Below are positions 7,493 to 16,405 of a stretch of 64,000 bases of DNA, piece by piece. Position 1 is the first letter of the stretch. Every line of letters begins with the position of its first letter. The stretch lies in the NCBI RefSeq assembly GCF_003096695.1, contig NZ_QEKY01000001.1:62001-126000 (forward strand). The letters are read 5' to 3'. Made by a program: the position numbers and the translations under genes. The DNA is from Porphyromonas loveana. Its GTDB lineage: Bacteria; Bacteroidota; Bacteroidia; Bacteroidales; Porphyromonadaceae. The notes under the pieces are model-generated. The model saw nothing but the letters and a program-made list of their open reading frames with translations. It had not been told where the DNA came from and ran no database searches.

Positions 7493-8872
7493 ATGTCGTC
7501 CCAGCAGATCCAAGCATTAGAATCGAAAAAAATCCCCAAGCTCCTGTTCAGCTATGCCTTGCCGGCAGTAGTGGGTACGGTGCTCAACTCTATTTATAAC
7601 ATCGTGGACCGTATCTTCATCGGGCAGGGTGTGAGCGAGTATGCACTCTCGGGGCTGGCCATTACATTCCCGATACTGATCTTCCTGCAAGCCTTCGGGA
7701 TGCTGGTGGGTGCCGGAGCTTCTGTGCGCGTATCCATCCAATTGGGCCAAAAAAATATACGCGGTGCGGAGCATACATTGGCCAATGCCATCTTTCTGAC
7801 GCTCTTCACGCAATTCATCACTATCGTCCCATGCTTTCTGTTCATGGAGCCGCTATTGCGCCTCTTCGGGGCGAGCGACCGCACGCTGCCGTATGCCATG
7901 GAGTATCTGCAGATAGTGATTCCTGCCAATATCTTCTCTACCCTGAGCTTCGGATACAACTCCGTCATGCGTGCCTCGGGCTATCCCCGCAAGGCCATGA
8001 CGACTATGATCATAGGCGCATTGACCAATGTGGTGCTGGACTACGTATTCATCTATCCGCTTGATATGGGGATTCGGGGTGCTGCCATAGCTACTGCTAT
8101 TTCGATGATGGTCTGCTCGTTTTATGTGCTGGCCCACTTTTTCCGGCGCGACAGTATCGTGCGTTTTCGTCGATCGGCCTTTAAGCTGTCTCTCCCTGCC
8201 ATAGGCGGCATCACAGCCATAGGGGTGGCTCCTTTCGCCATGCAGTTGACGGGTAGTCTGGTCAACGTCATCATGAACCGATCTTTCGTTGCATACGGTG
8301 ATACGCCTGAGACGACGGACTTGGCTATCGGAGCCTTCGGGATCATCAATAGCTATGCGATGCTCTTTTTTATGATCATCATGGGTGTCGCACAGGGGAT
8401 GCAGCCGATCGTGGGCTTCAACTACGGGGCACAGGATATGGAGCGGGTGAAGACGACCTATCGCTACAGCTGTACTGTCAATCTTCTTGTCAGCATTGTG
8501 GGCTTTACGCTGGCGATGCTGATGCCTCGTGCCATTGTGGGGATGTTTACGAGCAGCAAGCCGATGGTGGACCTCTGTGCTCCGGCGCTGCGTATGACGC
8601 TTGCGGGCTTCTCTCTGCTCGGTTTTCAGATTACGACGACGCAGTTTTTCCAGAGTATCGGTCTGAGCAGGAAAGCGATTTTCCTGAGTCTGACGCGTCA
8701 GATACTCTTCTTGATTCCTTGTTTGCTCATCATTCCTCGTTTCCTCGGGCTGAATGGTGTGTGGTGGAGTCTGCCGATCAGTGATATGGCTTCGGTCATC
8801 TTGGCATTCTTCATGATCACGATTCATATGAAACGAATCGGGTATGCCGAGAAACCTGCTGCTGCCGAATGA
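7493..8872 (+). CDS. MATE family multidrug/organic cation antiporter
   Basis: A 459-residue inner-membrane protein with twelve hydrophobic segments in two halves, the standard length for MATE transporters. The N-terminus shows the family pattern FSYALPAVVGTVLNSIYNIVDRIFIG, and the second half repeats it with INSYAMLFFMIIMGVAQGMQPIVGFNYGAQ. MATE proteins export cationic drugs or metabolites in exchange for sodium or protons. The substrate cannot be told from sequence. The gene is followed after 51 bp by a membrane phosphoesterase on the same strand and probably shares its transcript. Confidence 0.93.
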   Translation: MSSQQIQALESKKIPKLLFSYALPAVVGTVLNSIYNIVDRIFIGQGVSEYALSGLAITFPILIFLQAFGMLVGAGASVRVSIQLGQKNIRGAEHTLANAIFLTLFTQFITIVPCFLFMEPLLRLFGASDRTLPYAMEYLQIVIPANIFSTLSFGYNSVMRASGYPRKAMTTMIIGALTNVVLDYVFIYPLDMGIRGAAIATAISMMVCSFYVLAHFFRRDSIVRFRRSAFKLSLPAIGGITAIGVAPFAMQLTGSLVNVIMNRSFVAYGDTPETTDLAIGAFGIINSYAMLFFMIIMGVAQGMQPIVGFNYGAQDMERVKTTYRYSCTVNLLVSIVGFTLAMLMPRAIVGMFTSSKPMVDLCAPALRMTLAGFSLLGFQITTTQFFQSIGLSRKAIFLSLTRQILFLIPCLLIIPRFLGLNGVWWSLPISDMASVILAFFMITIHMKRIGYAEKPAAAE

Positions 8873-8923
8873 AGTGAGGCGACTGAGCCGTTTCCCCATT
8901 AGGACTGTTATTAGGTTATAACG

Positions 8924-10063
8924 ATGAAAGTATTTCTCGAAGCTTTTCTCCTCCAATATCTCCTGACCCTCTATATCGCATATCGCGGAGGGCAGGCTTT
9001 GCCGGCCCGAGGGGCTTGGCGCAAGATGTTCTATGCCCTGATGGCAGCCATATTCGGACTGTATGTCGTAGGTTTTGCAGGTAATAGGGTGTTGCCCGAT
9101 GCCCTGATGAGCGGGATTATGTCCGTGACTGGATTTTGGTTTTTCATGGCGATCTATGTGATGTTCGCTCTGGTACTCGTCGAAATAGTCCGACTGATCG
9201 ATCGTCGGTGGGTACATGGATATGCCCGATTGACTCAGAACGGGCGAGCACGCGTCCGTCTCATCCTCTTCTTCCTTATCGGATCTGTCTCGGCGGGGCT
9301 TATGATCAAGGGTATGCACATCGTGCGTTTCCCTGAAGTAAAGCACATGACTGTACAGCTCGATCGTCCTGCCATAGACGGCAGGCAGTCGATGCGTGTG
9401 GCTTTGCTGACCGATATTCACATCAGTGAGACCGTGACGGCTCCATACATTCGCTATGTAGTGGAGCGAACGCTGGCAGAACGTCCCGATGTGGTGCTCG
9501 TGGGCGGGGATGTGATCGACTACCACGGCAGATATGCCCGTCGCAATGGCATTACGGAAATGATGCGCCGCTTGCAGGATGAGACGCCGATGGGAGCATA
9601 TTATGTGTTGGGCAATCACGAATATCGGGCCGACGAGGTGGAGAAACGTGAGTGGTTCCGCTCCATCGGTCATCTGCTCATTGACGAGGTGGCGACCCCG
9701 GGCGGGGTATTCTATCTGGTGGGAAGGGATGATAGTACGAATGTATTCCGTGCTCCGCTGCACGAACTAATGCCGCAGGTGGACACGACCAAAGCATCGA
9801 TTCTGCTGGATCATCAGCCTCATGTGCTCGACAGTGTGGCGATGACTGGTGTGGATTTGGCTCTCTATGGGCACACGCATAACGGACAGATCTGGCCGTT
9901 TACGCTGCTGACACGACTGGCTTTTGAAAATCCGTGGGGCTATCAGCGGAAAGGACACACGCAGTTTTTCGTCAGTTCCGGTGTAGGAGCTGCCGGTCCG
10001 GCGATCCGTGTTTTTACCCGAAGCGAGATCGTTATACTGGATATTCAGTTTGCCAAAGAATAA
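8924..10063 (+). CDS. Membrane-anchored metallophosphoesterase (calcineurin-like)
   Basis: A 379-residue protein whose first ~140 residues contain four hydrophobic helices and whose remainder is a calcineurin-like phosphoesterase domain. The metal-binding motifs are all visible: LLTDIHIS, VGGDVIDYHGRY, GNHEYRADE and YGHTHNGQIWP. It therefore should be active with two metal ions. The architecture matches the YaeI/YkuE group, some of which cleave UDP-diacylglucosamine or other membrane phosphoesters. The natural substrate is unknown. It follows the MATE gene and ends at a strong terminator. Confidence 0.9.
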   Translation: MKVFLEAFLLQYLLTLYIAYRGGQALPARGAWRKMFYALMAAIFGLYVVGFAGNRVLPDALMSGIMSVTGFWFFMAIYVMFALVLVEIVRLIDRRWVHGYARLTQNGRARVRLILFFLIGSVSAGLMIKGMHIVRFPEVKHMTVQLDRPAIDGRQSMRVALLTDIHISETVTAPYIRYVVERTLAERPDVVLVGGDVIDYHGRYARRNGITEMMRRLQDETPMGAYYVLGNHEYRADEVEKREWFRSIGHLLIDEVATPGGVFYLVGRDDSTNVFRAPLHELMPQVDTTKASILLDHQPHVLDSVAMTGVDLALYGHTHNGQIWPFTLLTRLAFENPWGYQRKGHTQFFVSSGVGAAGPAIRVFTRSEIVILDIQFAKE

Positions 10064-10104
10064 CCGTAGTCCGTCGGTCTGCATCCATTCGGACAAGAAA
10101 CAAC

Positions 10105-10153
10105 AAACCCCAAGCCCTGTGTGAACGATCAGATGCTTGGGGTTTTCTTTTTT
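10105..10153. terminator. Bidirectional terminator between phosphoesterase and sirtuin genes
   Basis: A perfect 10-bp stem, AAACCCCAAG (10105-10114) with CTTGGGGTTT (10136-10145), then a T-run to 10153. It lies between two convergent genes; the last bases of the T-run overlap the sirtuin stop codon. Confidence 0.85.
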
Positions 10154-10856
10154 AGTAGTCCGCTTCTTGTAGTGCTTGGCGCAAGAGACGGACGCCTTCG
10201 GTGGCAGTGGCTTGTATATAGCGGATGTCCTGCCGTGAGGTGCTGTGCACCGGCTTGGGGTCGATGAGGTAGATCGGACAGTTGTGCGGGGCGTAGTTGA
10301 GCAGACCTGCAGCCGGATAGACGTTGAGAGAGGTGCCGATAACCACTAATATATCTGCCTCGGACACTTCTTTGATGGCCGGCTCGATCATCGGAACGGC
10401 CTCTCCGAACCATACGATAAAGGGGCGTAGCTGAAAGCCATCGGGCGCCAAGTCGCCCACATGTAGGTCGGGCTGAGCCGGATCCACGGGGTAGAGTATG
10501 GTGTCCGTAGCTACGGAACGATTCTTCATCAGCTCGCCATGCAAATGAATGACGGATGTGCTACCTGCCTGCTCGTGCAAGTCGTCCACGTTTTGCGTGA
10601 CAATGCGCATATCATATTCTCGTTCCATTTCCGCCAAACCGATGTGACCGGCGTTGGGATGACAGCCGAGGTAGTCGCGGCGACGCGCGTTATAGAACTT
10701 GAGGACGAGTGCGGGGTTGCGATGGAAGCCATCAATGGAGGCTACATCTTCCACGGGATAATTCTCCCACAGCCCGTTGGAGTCGCGAAAAGTAGAGATG
10801 CCGCTTTCGGCACTCATGCCGGCTCCGCTGAGAACAACGATTCTTTTCTTTTTCAT
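10152..10856 (-). CDS. cobB: NAD-dependent protein deacylase, sirtuin class, lacking zinc cysteines
   Basis: A 234-residue Sir2 protein that removes acyl groups from lysines using NAD. Seen are GAGMSAESGI (11-20), TQNVDDLH (87-94), the catalytic His in HLHG (H106) and GTSLNVYPAAGL. Y55 and R58 (YNAR) correspond to the Tyr/Arg pair that marks desuccinylase/demalonylase sirtuins (SIRT5, CobB). The zinc module after the catalytic His contains no cysteine at all, whereas classical sirtuins carry four. I recall that Bacteroidota relatives share this loss, so it is a lineage trait rather than damage. It is convergent with the phosphoesterase and divergent from the acyltransferase. Confidence 0.9.
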   Translation of the reverse strand: MKKKRIVVLSGAGMSAESGISTFRDSNGLWENYPVEDVASIDGFHRNPALVLKFYNARRRDYLGCHPNAGHIGLAEMEREYDMRIVTQNVDDLHEQAGSTSVIHLHGELMKNRSVATDTILYPVDPAQPDLHVGDLAPDGFQLRPFIVWFGEAVPMIEPAIKEVSEADILVVIGTSLNVYPAAGLLNYAPHNCPIYLIDPKPVHSTSRQDIRYIQATATEGVRLLRQALQEADY

Positions 10857-10884
10857 ATCGGGTTCTGCGTTTAGGGGTTATTAG

Positions 10885-10914
10885 CAAAGATAAAGAGAAG
10901 TCCGCGTATATTTG
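10885..10914. promoter_or_regulatory. Divergent promoters for the sirtuin (minus) and acyltransferase (plus) genes
   Basis: The plus strand has TATATTTG at 10907-10914 for the acyltransferase. The minus strand has TATCTTTG at 10892-10885 for the sirtuin. Both match TAnnTTTG exactly and lie 14 bp apart. Confidence 0.6.
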
Positions 10915-10933
10915 TCCCAATAATCAGATACTT

Positions 10934-11953
10934 ATGACAGCAAAAGGGCGAAATGGTGCTATAGATGTCCTCCGTGTTTTGGCCGGATTGATGGTAATTG
11001 GGATTCATACATCGGGTGAGTATGTGCTCGAAGGCGTGAATGATGGAGCCAATTTCCTCGCGGGCCTCTGCTGGGAAGCAGTCGTGCAGCCGGCCGTTCC
11101 TCTCTTTGTGATCATCAGCGGTGCCTTTGTTTTGGGTCGGTATGAGGCATGGGGCATTTTCTATCGGAAGCGAATGCCACGACTGCTGGGCATACTTCTC
11201 TTTTGGTTACCCTTCTATTGGTTATGGATGTGGGTTAAGGGAAATGATATCGGTAGCTATCTGGCCGGGTTTTGGCAAGGGCGATCATTCGTGCATCTGT
11301 GGTATGTGGTGATGCTTTTGGGACTGTACGCTTTCGTACCTCTCCTGAACGAGGTGATCCGACGGTGCGAAGTCGATGGAGAAAACACCGCACGCAAACG
11401 TCTTTGGGCGCTAAGTGTTTCTTTCCTTTTGGTGGGAATCCTCTCCAATACGTATGACTATGTGTTGGGGTACAACCGTTTCTTCCCGCTCCTTTGGGTG
11501 GATTATATCGGCTACTTCCTCATCGGTTATACGCTCCGGCGCTATCCTCCCGTCCGGACGCTCCCCATCCTGTGCCTATATCTGCTCTCCTCTGTGGCCT
11601 TATACGCCGCCAGTCGTTATGCTTTTGATCGCGGAGAGGGGTTGTATCTGTACCGCAATCTTTCGCCGCTCATCGTCCTTTCGGCGGTGAGTTTCTTTGC
11701 TTTCTTCGTCTCTTTGCGCAGGTGTAACCCGAAGATCGAGCGAATCGGGCAGATGCAGGGAGATATATTGGGGATTTATTTGGTCCACATCGCAGTACTG
11801 AATGTGGTGACAAAGGTGCTCGTGCTCACGACTCCCGTCCTGATGCAGCACGCATGGCTCAATATCCCTGTGCGGGTAGCCTTAGTTTTTCTTATTTCTT
11901 GGGGAGTGGTGCGGCTGATGAAGCGACTGCCCGTCGCCCGCAGCTTGGTATAA
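10934..11953 (+). CDS. Acyltransferase 3 family integral membrane protein
   Basis: A 339-residue membrane protein with about ten hydrophobic segments, of the acyltransferase-3 (OafA/YrhL) family. The N-terminus shows the family pattern GAIDVLRVLAGLMVIGIH with the likely catalytic His, followed by a conserved PLFVIISGAFVLG and an Arg-rich loop (YRKRMPRLL). Members O-acetylate or otherwise acylate sugars of LPS, capsule or antibiotics at the inner membrane. The target here is unknown. It converges with a sugar N-acetyltransferase gene (only 2 bp between stops), which hints at surface polysaccharide work but is not an operon. Confidence 0.88.
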   Translation: MTAKGRNGAIDVLRVLAGLMVIGIHTSGEYVLEGVNDGANFLAGLCWEAVVQPAVPLFVIISGAFVLGRYEAWGIFYRKRMPRLLGILLFWLPFYWLWMWVKGNDIGSYLAGFWQGRSFVHLWYVVMLLGLYAFVPLLNEVIRRCEVDGENTARKRLWALSVSFLLVGILSNTYDYVLGYNRFFPLLWVDYIGYFLIGYTLRRYPPVRTLPILCLYLLSSVALYAASRYAFDRGEGLYLYRNLSPLIVLSAVSFFAFFVSLRRCNPKIERIGQMQGDILGIYLVHIAVLNVVTKVLVLTTPVLMQHAWLNIPVRVALVFLISWGVVRLMKRLPVARSLV

Positions 11954-11955
11954 CT

Positions 11956-12528
11956 TCAGTCCACCAGTGGTTCTATTCCGTCGTTTTCTTGACTTTTTCT
12001 GTAACGCTCTCCCGTCTCGGGACAGGTAGCAAGGCCGTCCTTGTCGAACGTAAGGCGGTGTCCCGACCGGCTGATCCATCCGATTTGTCGGGCAGGGTTG
12101 CCCACAACCAGAGCATAAGGAGCTACATCGTGCAGCACAACTGCTCCCGCTCCCACCATAGCATAGGCGCCAATCGTCACACCGCAGAGAATCGTGGCGT
12201 TCGCTCCGATGCTCGCTCCTGTCGCAACGAACGTAGGTTTATACTCGGATTTGCGTTCGACAAAGGCTCGCGGATTGATCACGTTGGTGAAGACGCAGCT
12301 CGGACCCAGAAATACACCGTCCTCACATACAACCCCAGTGTACAACGATACGTTGTTCTGCACCTTACATCCATTGCCTAAACGAGCACCCGGCATCATG
12401 ACAACATTTTGCCCGATGTTGCAATTCTCTCCTACTATGGCACCGCTCATCAGATGAGAGAAGTGCCAAACGCGCGTGCCCTGACCCAGGATGCAACCGT
12501 CTTCTACTATGGCGGTGGGATGAATCAT
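11956..12528 (-). CDS. Left-handed beta-helix acetyltransferase (WbpD-like sugar N-acetyltransferase)
   Basis: A 190-residue hexapeptide-repeat enzyme. Repeats of the (I/V/L)GxxxX type run from residue 10 to about 150 (for example [20 protein letters not shown] and [19 protein letters not shown]), and [10 protein letters not shown] closes the helix. The best fit is UDP-2-acetamido-3-amino-2,3-dideoxyglucuronate N-acetyltransferase (WbpD), which makes UDP-diNAc-glucuronate. The A-type LPS of P. gingivalis uses related di-N-acetylated sugars and anchors type IX cargo, so a role there is plausible inference. It is followed on the same strand, 14 bp upstream, by dnaA. The C-terminal 35 residues after the helix contain a single cysteine. 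Confidence 0.82.
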   Translation of the reverse strand: MIHPTAIVEDGCILGQGTRVWHFSHLMSGAIVGENCNIGQNVVMMPGARLGNGCKVQNNVSLYTGVVCEDGVFLGPSCVFTNVINPRAFVERKSEYKPTFVATGASIGANATILCGVTIGAYAMVGAGAVVLHDVAPYALVVGNPARQIGWISRSGHRLTFDKDGLATCPETGERYRKSQENDGIEPLVD

Positions 12529-12542
12529 AAGGGGCGTATTTG

Positions 12543-13961
12543 TTAATGGGCGATCATTTGCTCGGCTCGCTCCACCGTGTTGCGGAACGAAGCGTTCATC
12601 TCCATTTCATTGGTCACGCAACGGCAACCGTGCAATACGGTAGCATGATTGCGACCGCCCATTAGTTCGCCGATGGCTGACAGGGATTGTCCCGTGTATT
12701 TCTTCGAGAGGAACATGATGACTTGGCGCGCTTGCACGATGTCTTGCTTGCGACTCTTGCCTTTGATCTGTTCGGCCTGTACTTGGAACACCTTGCATAC
12801 GGCTTGCTGGATGCACTCCACTGTGACTTCCTTCTTCTCCAGACGCACGGCCTGACGTACGATGCGCTTGGCAAAGCTCAAGTCTATTTCCTTGCCGATG
12901 ACTACCGAATTGGTGATCAGAGAGACGAGGGTGCCTTCGAGCTCGCGTACATTGTCGCATACGTTCTCGGCTATGAAGTTCAATACAGACTCGTCCAACG
13001 ATACACCGCTCTGGATGGTGCGTTGCTGCAGAATCTCGCGGCGCAAGCGCAAATCCGGACGCTCAATCTTCACGCAAGTGGCACCCGCCATACGCGTCAC
13101 GAGGCGCTCCTCCATGCCGTTGAGATCCACGGGCGGCTTGTCCGAGGTGAGCACGATCTGCTTGCTGAGCATATAGAGGTGATTGAAGACCTGGAAGAAT
13201 GCCAGCTGTGTCTTCTTCTTGCCGATGAGCCACTGGATGTCGTCGATGATGAGCACATCCACTTGCTGATAGAAGGCGATGAAGTCGTTGATCGTACCGG
13301 CGCGTGCAGCTGTGGTAAACTGCATCTCGAAGAGGTGGCTCGATACATATAATACTTTCAGACGAGGGTGCGTCTCTCGCACGCGCAGTCCGAGTGCATG
13401 ACAGAGGTGGGTCTTGCCCACGCCTGAAGGTCCGTATATAAAGAAGGGGTTCATGGGCGTATTGCCCGGGCTGGAGGCAATGGCCTCTGCCACGGAACGT
13501 GCCACATAGTTACAGTCGCTCTGATAGAAGTTGCGGAAGCTGAGTTTGCTATTGAGTTGCGTGTCGAAGTCTTGCGCTTCAGTATGCGTGGCGGTATGGG
13601 GCATACCTTGCCGCATCTGGTCTGCCTCAAGCTGCTCTGTCGTCCCTTCTTGGGTACATCCTGCCAACGTCACTGTGCGAGGATGCTTGGGAGAGCTGTT
13701 ATCCACGAGGGCATTATACTGGAGTGATGCATTGGGGCCGATCACGCGACCCAATACGGTGCGCAGCTGCTCAACGAAGTTGCCTTCCAAAAATTCACAG
13801 AAGAACTGGCTGGGTACCTGCAACGTAAGCGTATCTCCTTCGATGGATACGGGTACGATGGGTACAAACCAGGTCTGATAAGCCCGCTCATCCACTATAT
13901 CTTGCAGGATATGGAGGCAGGCATTCCATATATCATTTACATTGGTCGAGTGATAGTTCAT
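12543..13961 (-). CDS. dnaA: Chromosomal replication initiator DnaA
   Basis: A 472-residue DnaA with all four domains. Domain I lies at residues 1-80 ([22 protein letters not shown]), then a linker, the AAA+ domain with Walker [10 protein letters not shown] and Walker [11 protein letters not shown], and the DNA-binding C-terminus with the signature [12 protein letters not shown]. The frame is open to 14063, but the ATG at 13961 gives the expected N-terminus. DnaA opens the replication origin and is autoregulated in many bacteria. The sugar acetyltransferase follows 14 bp downstream. The upstream region holds three copies of a 9-mer that could be DnaA sites. Confidence 0.97.
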   Translation of the reverse strand: MNYHSTNVNDIWNACLHILQDIVDERAYQTWFVPIVPVSIEGDTLTLQVPSQFFCEFLEGNFVEQLRTVLGRVIGPNASLQYNALVDNSSPKHPRTVTLAGCTQEGTTEQLEADQMRQGMPHTATHTEAQDFDTQLNSKLSFRNFYQSDCNYVARSVAEAIASSPGNTPMNPFFIYGPSGVGKTHLCHALGLRVRETHPRLKVLYVSSHLFEMQFTTAARAGTINDFIAFYQQVDVLIIDDIQWLIGKKKTQLAFFQVFNHLYMLSKQIVLTSDKPPVDLNGMEERLVTRMAGATCVKIERPDLRLRREILQQRTIQSGVSLDESVLNFIAENVCDNVRELEGTLVSLITNSVVIGKEIDLSFAKRIVRQAVRLEKKEVTVECIQQAVCKVFQVQAEQIKGKSRKQDIVQARQVIMFLSKKYTGQSLSAIGELMGGRNHATVLHGCRCVTNEMEMNASFRNTVERAEQMIAH

Positions 13962-14300
13962 ATATAATTCTCCGCTTGATGTGGAGCATGTGCTCACTTG
14001 TCTTTCGGGAAAACAAAGGTTCAAACAAAAGAGCAAAAAAACAACCGCCGAAAAGTGTAGCAAAATTCAAAAGAATTGTATCTATATTGTTTTCAATGTG
14101 TTACGGTTGTCAAGTATCAACAACGAACGTATTTTCCGTAATTCGTTGTTTTTCAGTGGATTAAATTGGTTGCATGGGTTGGTTGGTTAAGTTATTAACA
14201 ACGAATGAGTAGCCCTGAGTTGCCTATGTATAAAGCATTTGCGAGGGGTGAGAAAAAAACTTTTCAACAGCCCTGTTATTTATACTGATTCCAAATAAGA
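13962..14300. other. AT-rich region upstream of dnaA, candidate replication origin
   Basis: No gene is seen here. AACAACGAA occurs at 14119-14127 and 14197-14205, and its reverse complement TTCGTTGTT at 14142-14150. The first two form an inverted repeat with a 14-nt gap. The surroundings are AT-rich. No exact TTATCCACA box was found. Gene direction changes to mostly plus shortly to the right, which fits an origin nearby. The assignment is inference. Confidence 0.35.
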
Positions 14301-14544
14301 AAAGCAGTGATTTGAAAATTTTTTGCCTCTTGTCGGACGATTTTCTGCACACTTGGCCGAATTTTGTTCACTCCCGACTCCGATTTTGCCTCGGAAGGGG
14401 TCATGAGCTGCAAACCAGAAGCATTTTCTCATTTCACAAAGGTAGTATAGATGGGTGGAGAAGCTGCATTCATGCGCGATTAGTGGGTTCCTTCGGCACC
14501 GTCTGATGGGGGCTGAGATGTTTATTCTGTCGATGCTTGTCTGA

Positions 14545-14725
14545 AAACACGCGTATTTCGCAGCGATTTTGGCGCAATGAATGCAAGAGATCCGGCGCAT
14601 AATTTTTTGAGAAATGGCGCCAGTTCCGAAAAAAATATGCGCGTAAATGAAAAAGAAATGGCGCGTCTTTTTCGTTCAAACCCGCGCCAAAAGGCGCCGC
14701 AATTATGCGCCATATTCTCCGATTG
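14545..14725. repeat. Dispersed phased-GCGC element, copy B (core only, rearranged)
   Basis: GCGC tetranucleotides start at 14572, 14595, 14617, 14639, 14661, 14684 and 14707, i.e. 22-23 bp apart, with one extra at 14694. Flanking blocks seen in copies A, C, D and F are not clear here. The copy lies between dnaA and the 3' end of nhaA. Confidence 0.65.
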
Positions 14726-14825
14726 TTTGGCTGTTCGGTTGCAAGTCTTTGTGTATGTGGCTTTGTGATTTTGATTGATCATTCACGTTGTTCGGGAGAA
14801 TCATCCGTCCGAGTCAAGCATAATC

Positions 14826-14859
14826 GTAAAAAAGCCTCCGCTCATCCGAGCAGAGGCTT
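14826..14859 (-). terminator. Terminator of nhaA
   Basis: On the minus strand a 12-bp stem with one mismatch (AAGCCTCtGCTC / GAGCgGAGGCTT) and a 4-nt loop is followed by TTTT. It lies 58 bp after the nhaA stop. Confidence 0.8.
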
Positions 14860-14916
14860 GCACCATATCTAATTGGGGAGGGGGTGGAGTCTTGTCCTAA
14901 AAGAAATCGTCCTATT

Positions 14917-16269
14917 TTACTTCGTGGACGCAGAATTGCGATTGAGTGTGTAGCGCAGTACTACCATACCTGCCACGGCTGCCAAGATGGACGACGTGAA
15001 GATGCCGAGCTTGGCTTCATTGAGGAAGTGCAAATGCTCAGCAGACGTATAGGAAAGAGTCGCGATAAAGAGCGAGACGGTGAATCCGATACCGCCCAAT
15101 ATGGACAGGCCGAAGAGATTCAGGCGGTTCATTCCTTGGGGCCAGGGACAAAGCTTGAGCTTGAGGAAGCCCACTGTAAAGAAGTATATACCCACCGGTT
15201 TGCCGACGAAGAGACCCAGGAAAATGGCCAATGGTACACCCCATAGCGCATCCGCCGTGACGCCGCCGAGCGTGATGCCGGCATTGGCGAAGGCAAATAG
15301 TGGCAAGACGAAATAGCCGACAATCGGACTGAGAATTCCTTCCATCAGCTGCATGGGGCTGATAGCGTTGCGTGTCCGCTGACGCATGGAGTTGATGACG
15401 CTGATCTGGGTGTGGCTGAGGACAAGTGAATTGCCTGCCTGTCGAATCTTATCGTCCGGCATGGCTTCAAAGAGAGAGCGCAACTCGGCTCGAAGATTCT
15501 TGGCATGCAGCCCCGGGCGAGCCGGAATGGTGAAAGCGGCCAGCACACCGGCGATAGTCGTGTGGATACCACTCTGGAGGAAGAAGAGCCATACGAAGAA
15601 GGTGCCTACGAAGTAGAACAAGAGACTGTTCACGCGCATACACCCCATGATGTACATAAATGCCAAGATGGCGAAGGCGATGGCTAACATACCAAAGTGA
15701 ATATGCGAGCTGTAGAAGATGGCGATGATGATAATGCCCCCTATGTCGTCGGCCACGGCCAGCGCGGTGAGGAAAATCTTGAGACTCGTCGGGACGCGAC
15801 TGCCCAGAGCAGCCAAGACGGCAAGAGCGAAGGCTATATCTGTAGCCATGGGGATGGCTGCGCCTCGCATACCGGGGCCTTCGTGCATGACAAGCAGGAA
15901 GAAAAGTATGGGGATGATCATCCCTCCCGTAGCTCCTACGATGGGAAGGAGGGCTTTCTTGACGGAGGATAGTTCGCCGACGAGGATTTCTTGCTTGATC
16001 TCAAGCCCCACAGCCAAGAAGAAGATAACCATGAGGACGTCATTGACGAACTGTAGGAGTGTCATCGTCTCGCCATGGTGGTAGAAGACTTCTTGCCCTC
16101 CGATTTGAAGACTGATGGGATAGTCGAGGATTTCGTAATAGATGCCGCTGAGCGAACTGTTGGCCATGATGACAGCGAGTACCGTGGCGATGAACAACAT
16201 CATCGTGGCACTAGGTCTGAATTGGGTTATCCGTTCGAGGGGTTTAATAAAACGAAAAGCTTGTTTCAT
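14917..16269 (-). CDS. nhaA: Na+/H+ antiporter NhaA
   Basis: A 450-residue inner-membrane antiporter that exports sodium in exchange for protons. The hallmark VADDIGGIIIIAIFYS contains the two transport aspartates, and the N-terminal half has VNDVLMVIFFLAVGLEIKQE and the segment ATDIAFALAVLA. It is longer than the E. coli protein (388 residues), with extra residues after about position 270, as in a longer NhaA subgroup. It is monocistronic, with a terminator downstream and a promoter that is divergent from cysS. Confidence 0.95.
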   Translation of the reverse strand: MKQAFRFIKPLERITQFRPSATMMLFIATVLAVIMANSSLSGIYYEILDYPISLQIGGQEVFYHHGETMTLLQFVNDVLMVIFFLAVGLEIKQEILVGELSSVKKALLPIVGATGGMIIPILFFLLVMHEGPGMRGAAIPMATDIAFALAVLAALGSRVPTSLKIFLTALAVADDIGGIIIIAIFYSSHIHFGMLAIAFAILAFMYIMGCMRVNSLLFYFVGTFFVWLFFLQSGIHTTIAGVLAAFTIPARPGLHAKNLRAELRSLFEAMPDDKIRQAGNSLVLSHTQISVINSMRQRTRNAISPMQLMEGILSPIVGYFVLPLFAFANAGITLGGVTADALWGVPLAIFLGLFVGKPVGIYFFTVGFLKLKLCPWPQGMNRLNLFGLSILGGIGFTVSLFIATLSYTSAEHLHFLNEAKLGIFTSSILAAVAGMVVLRYTLNRNSASTK

Positions 16270-16346
16270 ACGCTATTTCAATGAATAGGAGACCTAAAAA
16301 ATGATAACAACTTTTTTGCGAACCTGTTTTTGCGCGCGACTGTTCG

Positions 16347-16376
16347 CAAAGTTAATTAAAAACTGTGCTACCTTTG
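16347..16376. promoter_or_regulatory. Divergent promoters for nhaA (minus) and cysS (plus)
   Basis: The minus strand has TAACTTTG at 16354-16347 and the plus strand TACCTTTG at 16369-16376, both exact TAnnTTTG matches. The latter supports the shorter cysS start at 16406 rather than 16301. Confidence 0.6.
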
Positions 16377-16405
16377 CCATTATTGCAATAAAACCAATGA
16401 TTACA

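Noticed and set aside
7853-9763. Long minus-strand frame of 636 codons
   Set aside because: It lies antisense to the MATE and phosphoesterase genes, has low-complexity His/Arg-rich content and no domain. It is a by-product of codon use.
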